From assembly GCA_937927915.1 (NCBI GenBank), contig CALGKB010000012.1:1-63134 (forward strand): a DNA stretch of 63,134 bases, given 5' to 3'. Position numbers and translations under genes: made by a program. Each line of letters begins with the position of its first letter. Positions within the stretch are counted from its first letter, which is position 1. Shown here piece after piece: positions 1 to 9,400 of this stretch. The notes beneath the pieces are model-generated. The model did no database searches and had not been told where the DNA came from. It saw nothing but the letters and a program-made list of their open reading frames with translations. This DNA comes from an uncultured Pseudanabaenaceae cyanobacterium. GTDB taxonomy: Bacteria > Cyanobacteriota > Cyanobacteriia > Pseudanabaenales > Pseudanabaenaceae.

Positions 1-75
1 TTTCATAGTTTTGTTGTCATCCAAAATTGAATAAACAGAAAGAGCAACTATTAAAAATGCGATTAGGCGACCCAT
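1..75 (-). CDS. N-terminus of a possible small membrane protein, cut by the window edge
   Basis: An ATG at 75 on the minus strand opens a frame of 25 codons that runs off the left edge without a stop. The visible part starts MGRLIAFLIVALSVYS, a hydrophobic stretch fit for a signal anchor, followed by polar residues (LDDNKT). No strong ribosome binding site is seen. It lies beyond the sigma-factor terminator, so it would need its own promoter. I do not recognise it, and with so little visible it could be a chance frame. Confidence 0.3.
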   Translation of the reverse strand, partial: MGRLIAFLIVALSVYSILDDNKTMK

Positions 76-120
76 AGCCGACCGAGCGCTCTTGATCCGC
101 AAAAACCATAAATATAGCTA

Positions 121-161
121 AAAAAGAAGCCCCCTGTTGGCAAATTGCGGGAGGCTTTTTT
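121..161. terminator. Bidirectional rho-independent terminator
   Basis: A-rich and T-rich runs flank an imperfect stem in which AAGCCCCC pairs with GGGAGGCTT around a loop of about 15 bases. Read on the minus strand it sits about 40 bases after the sigma-factor stop and ends in a T-run, so it should end that transcript. It could also work on the plus strand. Confidence 0.65.
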
Positions 162-202
162 AAAAAATATTAAGTTGTTAACGTTGCAAGTCTCCAAGTT
201 GG

Positions 203-1195
203 TTAGTTCAACCAACCTTTCAAACGGCGAGCTACTTGAGGGCGACGTAACTTACGCATTGCCTTGCTTTGGATCTGGCGTACCCTTTCCCGTGACAGGC
301 TAAACATTCCTCCCACTTCTTCCAAAGTATAGGGTTGACTGGTAGATAAACCATAACGCAGGCAAATTACATCTTTCTCACGCTGAGTTAAGACATCATC
401 AAGGACATCGGTAATTTCCTGACGCATCATGTTTTCATTCATCCGCTCTTCAGGAAGTTGCAGCTCGCTATCTTCTAGCAGATCAACCAACTCGGTATCT
501 TCTGCTTTACCAACACGATGATTTAGAGACAAAGACTGACGACGTAACTCCAGTAGTTGACGTAGCTGGGAAATAGACGTTTTTAGCTCCTGGGCTAACT
601 CTGTTTCATTAGGATTGCGCTGCAATTTCTGCTTCAGATGGCGCTGTGCTTTTTTTAGTTTATTGAGTTTTTCAACAATATGAATTGGTAACCTAATGGT
701 ACGAGCATCGTTGGCAATGGTACGGGTTATTGCCTGACGAATCCACCAGTAGGCATAGGTAGAAAACTTAAAGCCCTTGGTGGGGTCAAATTTATCCACC
801 GCCCGCTCTAACCCCAACGTACCTTCCTGCACTAAGTCCAGTAACTCCAAATTGCGCTTTTGGTATTTCTTGGCCACCGAGACCACCAGGCGTAAATTTG
901 CCTCGATCATCTTGGTTTTGGCACGACTACCCTGTTTGAGAGCCGCTTTGAGGGCTTCGACCGTCATCCCCGCCTCCTGTGCCCATTCCTCTTCCGTGGG
1001 CATCCGCCCCAGCCGATCGGCTAGCTTTTCCTGCAGGGCAAATAAATCCATCATCTGCTTTACCTGTTTGCCCAGACGAATTTCTTCCTCGTTACTCAGC
1101 AAAGGAATTTTGCCAATCTCGTGGAGGTAGGTGCGCACCATGTCACCCCCCAAATTTGCCTGCCGTCTATTGACCACCTTCTCTGTTTCTTTCAT
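203..1195 (-). CDS. RNA polymerase group 2 sigma factor (SigB/SigD-like)
   Basis: Sigma-70 family protein of 330 residues that directs RNA polymerase to a subset of promoters. Visible parts are a region 1.2-like MVRTYLHEIGKIPLL near the N-terminus, the region 2 core with DLVQEGTLGLERAVDKFDP and the YAYWWIRQAITR -10 recognition helix, region 3, and a region 4 helix-turn-helix ending SLSRERVRQIQ. It lacks the long N-terminal extension of the primary SigA, so a non-essential, stress or carbon-responsive group 2 sigma is likely. Its N-terminus resembles SigB more than SigC, but this is from memory. GGAGAGGG precedes the ATG. It is monocistronic, divergent from the prolyl oligopeptidase gene and followed by the terminator near 140. 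Confidence 0.92.
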   Translation of the reverse strand: MKETEKVVNRRQANLGGDMVRTYLHEIGKIPLLSNEEEIRLGKQVKQMMDLFALQEKLADRLGRMPTEEEWAQEAGMTVEALKAALKQGSRAKTKMIEANLRLVVSVAKKYQKRNLELLDLVQEGTLGLERAVDKFDPTKGFKFSTYAYWWIRQAITRTIANDARTIRLPIHIVEKLNKLKKAQRHLKQKLQRNPNETELAQELKTSISQLRQLLELRRQSLSLNHRVGKAEDTELVDLLEDSELQLPEERMNENMMRQEITDVLDDVLTQREKDVICLRYGLSTSQPYTLEEVGGMFSLSRERVRQIQSKAMRKLRRPQVARRLKGWLN

Positions 1196-1506
1196 CGTGT
1201 CCCTCTCCTAGTGCTAACTCACCGATCGGTTGCTTATTATTAAAAATTGCGTAACTTGATACCGCTTTCGTCTATGATAGAAGTTTAAGCTTTTATCAAG
1301 TCTTTGTATGGGATAGCTATTATGGCAGATTTGCCCCAAAAGTCAATTGGTTTATCCATAAATTCTTCGCTAGTATTAGGCATTTCTACCATCAATAGCT
1401 ATTCCACAAGGTTAGACGTTGATTTTATTGTGCAGGTTGCCAATTCTTAAACAAATTCTTCCCTGGAGTGATTTAATACTTTAATAGGTCTGGAGGAAAT
1501 TTAATA
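1196..1506. other. Divergent promoter region with a possible 42-residue ORF
   Basis: This 311-base gap separates the sigma factor (minus) from the prolyl oligopeptidase (plus), so it must hold both promoters; I could not assign clean -35/-10 pairs. A 42-codon plus-strand frame (ATG 1322, stop 1448-1450) begins MADLPQKSIGLSINSS. It has no clear ribosome binding site and I do not recognise it, so its coding status is doubtful. Confidence 0.3.
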
Positions 1507-3555
1507 ATGTCTTTAGCTTATCCTGTGACGCCTGCTGACCCGGCGGTGGTAGAGGACTATCATGGGGTGTCAGTGGCTGACCCCTATCGCTGGCTGGAGG
1601 ATACTGGGAGTGAGGCAACCCAAGCTTGGATTAAGGCACAGAATGAGCTGACTTTTAGTTTTTTGGCGGCGATTCCGCAGCGGGAGAAGATTAAGGAGCG
1701 GTTGACGGCGTTATGGAATTATCCCCGCTATGGCTTGCCCTGGCGGCAGGGAGGGCGCTATTTCTTTTTCAAGAACGATGGCTTGCAGAATCAGAGTGTT
1801 CTCTACTGCCAGGAGAGTTTGACGGCGGAACCGCAGGTGGTGCTTGACCCCAATGCTCTATCCCAAGATGGCACGGTGGCGCTGGCGGGGGTGTCCGTGA
1901 GTGAGGATGGCAAATGGTTAGCCTATGCCCTTGCCCGATCGGGGTCAGATTGGCAGGAATGGCGGGTCAAAAATTTGGAGACGCTAGAGGATACGGCGGA
2001 CTTAGTGCAGTGGAGCAAGTTTTCGGGGGCAAGTTGGACAAAGGATGGGCGGGGGTTTTTCTATAGTCGCTATAATCCCCCCAAGGATAACAGTTTAGTG
2101 GAGGCAAATTACTATCAGAAATTGTACTACCACGTTGTTGGTACGCCCCAGGAACAAGACCGCTTAATTTATCACCGTCCTGATCATAAGGATTGGGGGT
2201 TCCAGGGAGAGGTGACGGAGGATGGTAAGTTTTTAATTATCACGGTGTGGAAGGGAACTAGCCCCCAAAATCTGGTGTTTTATTTGCCCCTCGATCGAGA
2301 AGGTGCCCTGGTTCAGCCCCTCATTGAGGAATTTACGGCAGCCTATAGTTTTTTAGGCAATGCAGGCAATTATTTTTGGTTTCGTACCGATCGGAATGCC
2401 CCCAGGGGTAAGGTGGTAAAAATCAATATTGAGACCAAAGAAACGCTGGATGTTATTCCTGAGCAGGCGGAGACTTTGGAGGGGGTAAATTTAATCAACA
2501 ATCAGTGGGTAGCTCTCTACTTAAAGGATGCCTGTACGGTTGTACGCCGATATAGTTTGGAAGGAGAACCCCTGGGAGAAATTCCCCTGCCTGGTTTGGG
2601 GACGGCGGTGGGCTTTGGCGGTAAGCGCTACGATACAGAGACCTTTTACAGCTTTACCAGTTTTACCGTTCCCCCCACTATCTATCGCTTTGATTTCACC
2701 ACTAACGCAAGTACTATCTTTCAACAGCCCCAGATCAATTTTCCCCTCTCTGATTACACGACGGAGGAGGTGTTTTATAGCAGCAAGGATGGCACCCGTA
2801 TTCCTCTGTTTCTCACCTATAGAAAAGACCTGAAGGGGAAAATTCTTCCCACCTATTTGTATGGCTATGGCGGCTTTAATGTCAGTTTGACTCCCAGTTT
2901 TTCCATCAGCAATTTGCTGTGGTTGGAGTTGGGGGGCTTACTGGCAATTCCCTGTTTACGGGGCGGGGGAGAATATGGGGAGGAATGGCATCGGGCAGGA
3001 CAAAAGCACAACAAACAAAATGTCTTTGATGATTTCATCAGTGCGGCGGAATACCTCATCAATAACGGCTGGACTACCCCACAAAAATTAGCGATCGCTG
3101 GTGCTAGTAATGGCGGTCTCCTGGTGGGTGCCTGTATGGTGCAACGCCCCGACCTCTTTGCCGCTGCTCTGCCTGCTGTGGGGGTGATGGATATGTTGCG
3201 CTTCCACAAATTCACGATCGGGTGGGCATGGACGGAGGAGTATGGCTCCCCTGACGACCCCGCCGATTTCCCCTACCTCTACGCCTATTCCCCCCTCCAC
3301 AACCTCAAGCCCGGCACTCGCTACCCCGCTACCCTGGTGACCACCGCTGACCACGACGATCGGGTTGTCCCTGCCCACAGTTTCAAATTCATCAGTGCCC
3401 TCCAAGCTGCCCAGGGGGGAGATGCCCCCGTCCTCATTCGCATTGAGACCAAGGCGGGTCACGGCGCTGGCAAACCGACTAGCAAAACAATCGAGGAAGC
3501 TGCCGACAAGTGGGCATTTTTAGTCCATGTCCTAGGTATAGAGTGCCATCTATAA
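1507..3555 (+). CDS. Prolyl oligopeptidase (S9A serine peptidase)
   Basis: Cytosolic peptidase of 682 residues that cuts short peptides after proline. The N-terminal two thirds is the beta-propeller gate, starting with the family hallmark DYHGVSVADPYRWLED near residue 18. The C-terminal alpha/beta-hydrolase domain carries the triad: Ser534 in GASNGG, Asp617 in ADHDDRVVP and His652 in KAGHGAGK. Length and triad spacing match the family, and no signal peptide is seen. GGAGG at 1492-1496, ten bases before the ATG, supports this start. No partner gene is evident; the next gene, thiC, has its own riboswitch leader. Confidence 0.96.
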   Translation: MSLAYPVTPADPAVVEDYHGVSVADPYRWLEDTGSEATQAWIKAQNELTFSFLAAIPQREKIKERLTALWNYPRYGLPWRQGGRYFFFKNDGLQNQSVLYCQESLTAEPQVVLDPNALSQDGTVALAGVSVSEDGKWLAYALARSGSDWQEWRVKNLETLEDTADLVQWSKFSGASWTKDGRGFFYSRYNPPKDNSLVEANYYQKLYYHVVGTPQEQDRLIYHRPDHKDWGFQGEVTEDGKFLIITVWKGTSPQNLVFYLPLDREGALVQPLIEEFTAAYSFLGNAGNYFWFRTDRNAPRGKVVKINIETKETLDVIPEQAETLEGVNLINNQWVALYLKDACTVVRRYSLEGEPLGEIPLPGLGTAVGFGGKRYDTETFYSFTSFTVPPTIYRFDFTTNASTIFQQPQINFPLSDYTTEEVFYSSKDGTRIPLFLTYRKDLKGKILPTYLYGYGGFNVSLTPSFSISNLLWLELGGLLAIPCLRGGGEYGEEWHRAGQKHNKQNVFDDFISAAEYLINNGWTTPQKLAIAGASNGGLLVGACMVQRPDLFAAALPAVGVMDMLRFHKFTIGWAWTEEYGSPDDPADFPYLYAYSPLHNLKPGTRYPATLVTTADHDDRVVPAHSFKFISALQAAQGGDAPVLIRIETKAGHGAGKPTSKTIEEAADKWAFLVHVLGIECHL

Positions 3556-3606
3556 AAAGTCTGCAGGGCAGGGGGGACACAAGGGGGGAAACAGATGTTA
3601 GGATAA

Positions 3607-3696
3607 ACACCAAGCTAGGAGTGCCTGGGAATGCCTCAGGCTGAGATGACATCCTCAGAACCTGATCCGGGTAATGCCGGCGTAGGAAAGCTAACT
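3607..3696 (+). promoter_or_regulatory. TPP (thi-box) riboswitch of thiC
   Basis: The leader shows the aptamer landmarks in order: AGGAGTGCC near 3617, GGCTGAGATGAC at 3640, and the distal consensus CCTGATCCGGGTAATGCC followed by GGCGTAGGAAAG up to about 3690. It lies just upstream of the thiC ribosome binding site (AGGAG at 3702-3706). The short distance suggests that thiamine pyrophosphate controls translation start by hiding the ribosome binding site; the mechanism is inferred. Confidence 0.95.
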
Positions 3697-3698
3697 AG

Positions 3699-5087
<1,389 letters not shown>

Positions 5088-5109
5088 CCGAATGCCCTAA
5101 AAAATGCTA

Positions 5110-5138
5110 GGGTTATCTCCATTGAGGTAGCCCTTTTT
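5110..5138 (+). terminator. Probable thiC terminator abutting the next start codon
   Basis: GGGTTA pairs with TAGCCC (one G-T pair) around an imperfect inner stem, followed directly by TTTTT at 5134-5138. The next gene starts at 5142, so the hairpin also covers GAGG at 5124-5127, the only ribosome-binding-site-like motif for that gene. Confidence 0.45.
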
Positions 5139-5141
5139 ACT

Positions 5142-5699
5142 ATGGGACTAATTGAAGACATCAAGCGCTTTCTGGAACTACGCTTGGAAGACTTTATCAA
5201 GCAAAAGCCCTGGCTGGAGCTGCAGTTATTGGATGACAAGCTGCAACACCAGGAAGAGGAGTTGGCAAAGCTAATTGCTAACCTCACGCAGCAGGAGAAC
5301 CAATACCAGCAGCAAATCCTTGCCCTGGCAGAAGATGTTGCCCTCTGGCACAAACGCACCCAGAAAGCAAGAGAGGCTAATCGCCCTGACCTTGCTACCG
5401 CTGCCCAGGAAAGGGAAGCCGCCCTGTTGCGGGAGGGGAATCAAATTTGGGCACAGATGGAATTGGTGAAACAGCGCGCTAGCCAAGCCCAAGACCTCCT
5501 CAAACAGGTCAAAGCTCGTCGTTTCGAAGTGCAGGCAAAAATCAAAGAGGTGGAAAAACAGAGCGATCGATCGAGTTGGCAGGGTGCCCGTTTTTCCTTT
5601 AGCCAGGGCTTTGACAAGGACCTCGATCCCCTAGAGCAGGAATTCCGCCGTTGGGAATTGGAGGAAGAGTTAGAAGCCCTCAAGCGGAAGATGCGTTAG
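5142..5699 (+). CDS. Cyanobacterial coiled-coil protein (TIGR04376-like)
   Basis: Protein of 185 residues, nearly all charged or glutamine-rich alpha-helix with heptad patterns, consistent with a long coiled coil. There is no signal peptide or membrane segment. The N-terminus (GLIEDIKRFLELRLEDFIK) and the middle AAQEREAALLREGNQIW match my memory of a conserved cyanobacterial family annotated TIGR04376, whose helical architecture recalls PspA/IM30 proteins; the function is unknown. It lies 54 bases after thiC and its 3' end overlaps the convergent PetP-like gene by four bases. Coding status is well supported by length and composition. Confidence 0.75.
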   Translation: MGLIEDIKRFLELRLEDFIKQKPWLELQLLDDKLQHQEEELAKLIANLTQQENQYQQQILALAEDVALWHKRTQKAREANRPDLATAAQEREAALLREGNQIWAQMELVKQRASQAQDLLKQVKARRFEVQAKIKEVEKQSDRSSWQGARFSFSQGFDKDLDPLEQEFRRWELEEELEALKRKMR

Positions 5700-5893
5700 T
5701 TGTTGACGGGTTCTAGTTCATCGGGGAAAAACCAAGTGCCCTGGTTATCGGCAAACGTCACAATATAGCCCATGCCTCCCCCATCCACGATCTTTTCCCC
5801 CTGGATGATCCCCACTTGCCCAATTTTGGCAGCAATTTCCTTGGAGACCCGATCGCGACAGGTCTTAACCTTTACTTTTTGTCCTACTCTCAT
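5696..5893 (-). CDS. PetP-like (DUF2862) SH3-fold small protein
   Basis: A 65-residue soluble protein starting MRVGQKVKVKTCRDRVSKE and ending GTWFFPDELEPVNN. That pattern, basic beta-strands, IGQVGIIQG and TWFFPDELE, is that of DUF2862, the family of PetP, a small subunit bound to the cytoplasmic side of the cyanobacterial cytochrome b6f complex and linked to cyclic electron flow. Some genomes have paralogues, so equivalence to PetP is likely but not certain and no symbol is given. It is convergent with and overlaps the coiled-coil gene by four bases. No clear ribosome binding site precedes the ATG. Confidence 0.75.
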   Translation of the reverse strand: MRVGQKVKVKTCRDRVSKEIAAKIGQVGIIQGEKIVDGGGMGYIVTFADNQGTWFFPDELEPVNN

Positions 5894-5934
5894 AGAATGT
5901 GTTGCGAAATACCAGGCTAAATTTTAGCAAAAAC

Positions 5935-6465
5935 CTAGTAGGTAATCTCGATGGGTTGGGAGGGGGAACGGAGGTAGACGGTTCTGCCGTTCGCCAAAAC
6001 TAAGGCGGTGACAACTGTTGCTAAATTGCCTTGGGGCGGACTGGGAGCAGGGGTAAACTCAATTTCCCCTAGGCGAAAACTCATGGCACCGGCGGGCAGC
6101 CTGCGATCGGTATGGAGACAAGCCTTGGTCTGTCCTACCTGGTTAACACCCTCTCTCTGCTGGATTACCCAAAAGTTAGCGATCGCGAAAGGCACAGGTC
6201 TCCCCTCGGTTTCAATATCCACCACTCCCTGTAGCCCATGTTTGCAGGGGCGGTAGCCTGGGCACCCGAGGCAGTTTTGATCCACAGGGCAGGGCATGCG
6301 GTCTTCCCATAGATAAGCCTTGAGGGTGATTTTGCTGCTGCCAATGCGCAGGACAGTGGGGATATTCTCTAGGGGGGGCAGATTGCCAGTCTGGGCGTTA
6401 ACCCTCCCCATAGTCAGCATTCCCCCCAGCGCCAGCCCCACACAAACCGGGGACAGATACTGCAT
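5935..6465 (-). CDS. Exported Cys-rich protein of unknown function
   Basis: About 176 residues with an N-terminal hydrophobic export signal ending near NAQ, so probably periplasmic. A compact four-cysteine cluster, Cys59-x5-Cys65-x2-Cys68-x5-Cys74 (PCPVDQNCLGCPGYRPC), could bind metal or form disulfides. The rest looks beta-rich. An ATG three codons upstream (6474) touches AAGGAG with no spacing, while the ATG at 6465 has it nine bases away, so the latter is chosen. The gene is divergent from typA. I do not recognise the family. Confidence 0.7.
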   Translation of the reverse strand: MQYLSPVCVGLALGGMLTMGRVNAQTGNLPPLENIPTVLRIGSSKITLKAYLWEDRMPCPVDQNCLGCPGYRPCKHGLQGVVDIETEGRPVPFAIANFWVIQQREGVNQVGQTKACLHTDRRLPAGAMSFRLGEIEFTPAPSPPQGNLATVVTALVLANGRTVYLRSPSQPIEITY

Positions 6466-6581
6466 AAACTCCATCTCCTTACTGGCTCCCTGTTAATAAT
6501 CTAGCTAAGACGGGAAAATATTTGCCGCCAGAGGAACCGGGAATGCCAAAATAAATATGAAGAAATGATAAGCCAGCAGTT

Positions 6582-8375
6582 ATGTCTCTCCCCATTCGCA
6601 ACGTTGCCATTATTGCCCACGTCGACCACGGCAAAACTACGCTTGTCGATGCCCTCCTAAAGCAGTCGGGGGTATTTCGGGAAAATGAAGAGGTAGAAGC
6701 TTGCGTCCTCGACTCCAACACCCTGGAACGGGAGCGGGGCATTACTATCCTGGCAAAAAATACGGCGGTGCGCTACAAAGACACCCTCATCAACATTGTG
6801 GATACGCCTGGGCACGCAGACTTTGGCGGCGAGGTGGAACGGGTGCTCGGTATGGTGGATGGCTGTCTGTTGGTCGTGGATGCCAATGAGGGACCCATGC
6901 CCCAAACCAGATTTGTGCTGCGCAAAGCACTGGAGAAGGGACTGCGACCGATCGTTTTTGTGAACAAGATTGACCGTCCCCAGGCAGAACCCCTCAAAGC
7001 GATCGATAAGGTTTTGGACTTGTTCATTGAATTGGGGGCAGACGACGACCAATGTGACTTTCCCTATTTGTTTGGGTCAGGGTTGCAGGGCTATGCCAAA
7101 AACACCCTAGAGGAAGAAGCTACGGACATGAAGCCCCTGTTTGAAGCAATTTTGCACCATGTGCCCCCCCCCGTCGGTGACCCCAAAGCCCCCTTGCAAC
7201 TGCAGGTGACAACCCTCGATTACTCCGAATATTTGGGACGGATTGTCATTGGCAAAATTCACAACGGCACGATCCACTTAAACCAGCAGGTAGCATTGGT
7301 GCGGGAGAACGGCGAGATTGTCAAGGCGAAGGTGACCAAACTGTTTGCCTTTGAGGGTTTGCGCCGCATAGAAGTAGAAACTGCCACAGCGGGCAATATC
7401 GTTGCCGTCGCAGGTCTTAGTGATGTCAACATCGGGGAGACGATCACTGACCCCAACGAACCGAAGTCCCTACCGCTCATTAAAGTGGATGAACCCACCC
7501 TCCAGATGACTTTCTGTGTCAATGACTCCCCCTTTGCGGGCAAGGAAGGCAAATATGTCACTTCCCGACAACTGCGGGAGCGCCTCCTGCGGGAACTAGA
7601 AACTAACGTGGCACTGCGGGTAGAGGAAACGGACAGCCCCGATCGGTTCCTAGTCTCCGGGCGGGGGGAACTCCATCTAGGCATTCTAATTGAGACCATG
7701 CGCCGCGAAGGCTATGAATTCCAAGTCTCCCAACCGCAGGTGATCTATCGTGAGATCAACGGGCAACTGTGTGAACCCTATGAGTACCTGGTTTTGGATG
7801 TGCCAGAGGATACCCAGGGCGGTGTCATCGATCGGTTGAACCAGCGCCGCGGGGAGATGCAGAATATGCAGGTAGGCAGCGGGCGCACGCAATTGGACTA
7901 TGTCATTCCGGCGCGGGGTTTGATTGGCTTTCGGGGGGAATTCATGCGCTTAACCAGGGGAGAAGGGATCATGAACCACAGCTTCCTGGACTACCGCCCC
8001 ACCGTAGGAGAAATTGAAACCAGGCGTAATGGCGTCCTTATTTCCTTTGAAGAGGGAGAAGCCACCTTCTATGCCCTTAAAAATGCCGAAGACCGCGGCG
8101 TATTCTTCATCAAACCGGGCACCAAAGTTTACAAAGGCATGATTGTGGGGGAACATAACCGACCGCAGGATTTGGAATTGAATGTCTGTAAGACCAAACA
8201 ACTGACCAATATGCGATCGGCGGGGGCAGAGGAACTGGTACAACTGCAGGCACCCATTGAGATGACCCTGGAACGTGCCCTGGAATACATTGGTCCCGAT
8301 GAATTATTAGAAGTCACTCCCACTTCCATTCGCTTGCGCAAACTGGCTAAAAAACTGGAGCGGGTCAAAAAGTAG
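6582..8375 (+). CDS. typA: Ribosome-associated GTPase TypA/BipA
   Basis: Translational GTPase of 597 residues involved in 50S assembly and stress growth. G1 is AHVDHGKTT near residue 12, the switch I region holds RERGITI, G3 is DTPGH and G4 is NKID. These are followed by EF-G-like domains II, III and V and the BipA-specific C-terminal domain ([16 protein letters not shown] tail). Full family length. A run of nine C at about 7163 encodes part of a proline stretch. queE starts two bases after the stop, suggesting cotranscription. Confidence 0.97.
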   Translation: MSLPIRNVAIIAHVDHGKTTLVDALLKQSGVFRENEEVEACVLDSNTLERERGITILAKNTAVRYKDTLINIVDTPGHADFGGEVERVLGMVDGCLLVVDANEGPMPQTRFVLRKALEKGLRPIVFVNKIDRPQAEPLKAIDKVLDLFIELGADDDQCDFPYLFGSGLQGYAKNTLEEEATDMKPLFEAILHHVPPPVGDPKAPLQLQVTTLDYSEYLGRIVIGKIHNGTIHLNQQVALVRENGEIVKAKVTKLFAFEGLRRIEVETATAGNIVAVAGLSDVNIGETITDPNEPKSLPLIKVDEPTLQMTFCVNDSPFAGKEGKYVTSRQLRERLLRELETNVALRVEETDSPDRFLVSGRGELHLGILIETMRREGYEFQVSQPQVIYREINGQLCEPYEYLVLDVPEDTQGGVIDRLNQRRGEMQNMQVGSGRTQLDYVIPARGLIGFRGEFMRLTRGEGIMNHSFLDYRPTVGEIETRRNGVLISFEEGEATFYALKNAEDRGVFFIKPGTKVYKGMIVGEHNRPQDLELNVCKTKQLTNMRSAGAEELVQLQAPIEMTLERALEYIGPDELLEVTPTSIRLRKLAKKLERVKK

Positions 8376-8377
8376 GG

Positions 8378-8983
8378 ATGGACAGTTCTAGCACTTATCC
8401 AGTGGTAGAAACATTTCACTCCCTGCAGGGGGAAGGTTATTGGGTGGGGGTGAGCGCCTTTTTCATCCGCCTGGCTGGGTGTGATGTTCACTGTCCTTTC
8501 TGCGATACAAAACACTCCTGGAACGCCCAGCGGCACCCCTTAGTAACGATCGATCGTCTGTTAGAGCAAGCACGGCAAGCCCGTCCCCAAATTGTCGTGA
8601 TCACGGGGGGAGAACCCCTAATGCACAATCTGCAACCCCTCACCGCTTTATTCCACGCCCATTCTCTCCGTCTGCATTTAGAGACCGCCGGTGCCCATCC
8701 CTTGACAGGGGAATTTGACTGGATCACCCTTTCCCCCAAACCCTTCCTCCCCCCCCTTGCGAGTATATATGAGCAAGCCCATGAATTAAAAGTCGTTATT
8801 CAATCGCCCAAGGATTTGCAGTGGGCAGAAAACGAAGCGCAAAAAGTGCGACCTACTACCCATCTCTTTTTACAGCCAGAATGGTCGCAGCCAGATAGCC
8901 GTCAACTGGTCATCGACTACATTTTGACCCATCCCCGTTGGCGTTTAAGTCTGCAAACCCACAAATACCTAGGCATCAATTAG
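8378..8983 (+). CDS. queE: 7-carboxy-7-deazaguanine synthase QueE
   Basis: Radical SAM enzyme of 201 residues that contracts carboxytetrahydropterin to carboxydeazaguanine, a step toward queuosine in tRNA. The cluster motif is Cys35-x3-Cys39-x2-Cys42 (GCDVHCPFCDT), preceded by the hallmark FHSLQGEGYWVG. The SAM-binding GGEP follows (VITGGEPLMH). Slightly short for the family but with an intact C-terminus. It lies two bases downstream of typA. A run of eight C near 8749 encodes prolines. Confidence 0.93.
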   Translation: MDSSSTYPVVETFHSLQGEGYWVGVSAFFIRLAGCDVHCPFCDTKHSWNAQRHPLVTIDRLLEQARQARPQIVVITGGEPLMHNLQPLTALFHAHSLRLHLETAGAHPLTGEFDWITLSPKPFLPPLASIYEQAHELKVVIQSPKDLQWAENEAQKVRPTTHLFLQPEWSQPDSRQLVIDYILTHPRWRLSLQTHKYLGIN

Positions 8984-9155
8984 GGTCTGCTCGCAGCAGC
9001 AGGGTCAGTTTGTAAATTCTATTCCAGAGCGTTTATCCATAAGAAAGAAGAAAGATTATCTGCACTCGATCGACAACAAGAGGAGTGACAGAGTTTGTTG
9101 ATGTTGCGGCTTAGACAGTGGGGAAAAATATGAGCTTATCTGTCCTAGTCTGTGT

Positions 9156-9183
9156 TTGACAGCAAAAAAGAGAGGCATAGAAT
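9156..9183 (+). promoter_or_regulatory. Promoter-like element facing into the gap
   Basis: A perfect -35 TTGACA (9156-9161) is followed after 16 bases by TAGAAT (9178-9183), four of six matches to the -10 consensus. No protein gene lies downstream on this strand until the M16 peptidase, so it would drive a non-coding or short transcript starting near 9190. Confidence 0.45.
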
Positions 9184-9189
9184 GAAAGT

Positions 9190-9392
9190 GTAGTGCAAAA
9201 CTACCGTCGAGTTCACGATGGGATCACTGCTACGCATCCATCCATCGCCGCCCCGTCACCCTTTGTCAACCCTTCAGGAGAACTAATTGCTACGTCTGTA
9301 ATCAACTGGACTGTGTCATGCATGGGCGTAAAGACTCCCCTGTTATGCAATCGTTCAGCAAAGCTTGCAAGGGGTGCGGTCCTTTTGGGGCT
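9190..9392 (+). ncRNA. Candidate small RNA of about 200 nt, family unknown
   Basis: Downstream of the promoter-like element there are successive stems: a perfect 5-bp hairpin GTAGT/ACTAC (9190-9204), CGATGG/CCATCG (9216-9247), TGCAA with TTGCA near 9346-9368, and a weak final AAGG/CCTT stem with a short T-run. Size and context would fit a regulatory RNA, but I could not match it to 6S RNA, tmRNA, RNase P RNA or a riboswitch. Low certainty. Confidence 0.25.
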
Positions 9393-9400
9393 TTAGCTGC

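Larger units (their letters stand above)
8984..9400. other. Convergent intergenic region, 417 bases
   Basis: Between the stops of queE and cobL there is no recognisable protein gene. A 67-codon GTG frame (9193-9396) lacks a ribosome binding site and protein-like composition. The right half holds a promoter-like element and several small stems, described separately as a possible small RNA. The left half shows only an unlinked short hairpin (CTGCT/AGCAG) just after the queE stop. Confidence 0.4.

Noticed and set aside
9193-9396. 67-codon GTG frame in the queE-cobL gap
   Set aside because: No ribosome binding site, no protein-like pattern, and it coincides with the promoter and stem region that fits a non-coding transcript better.
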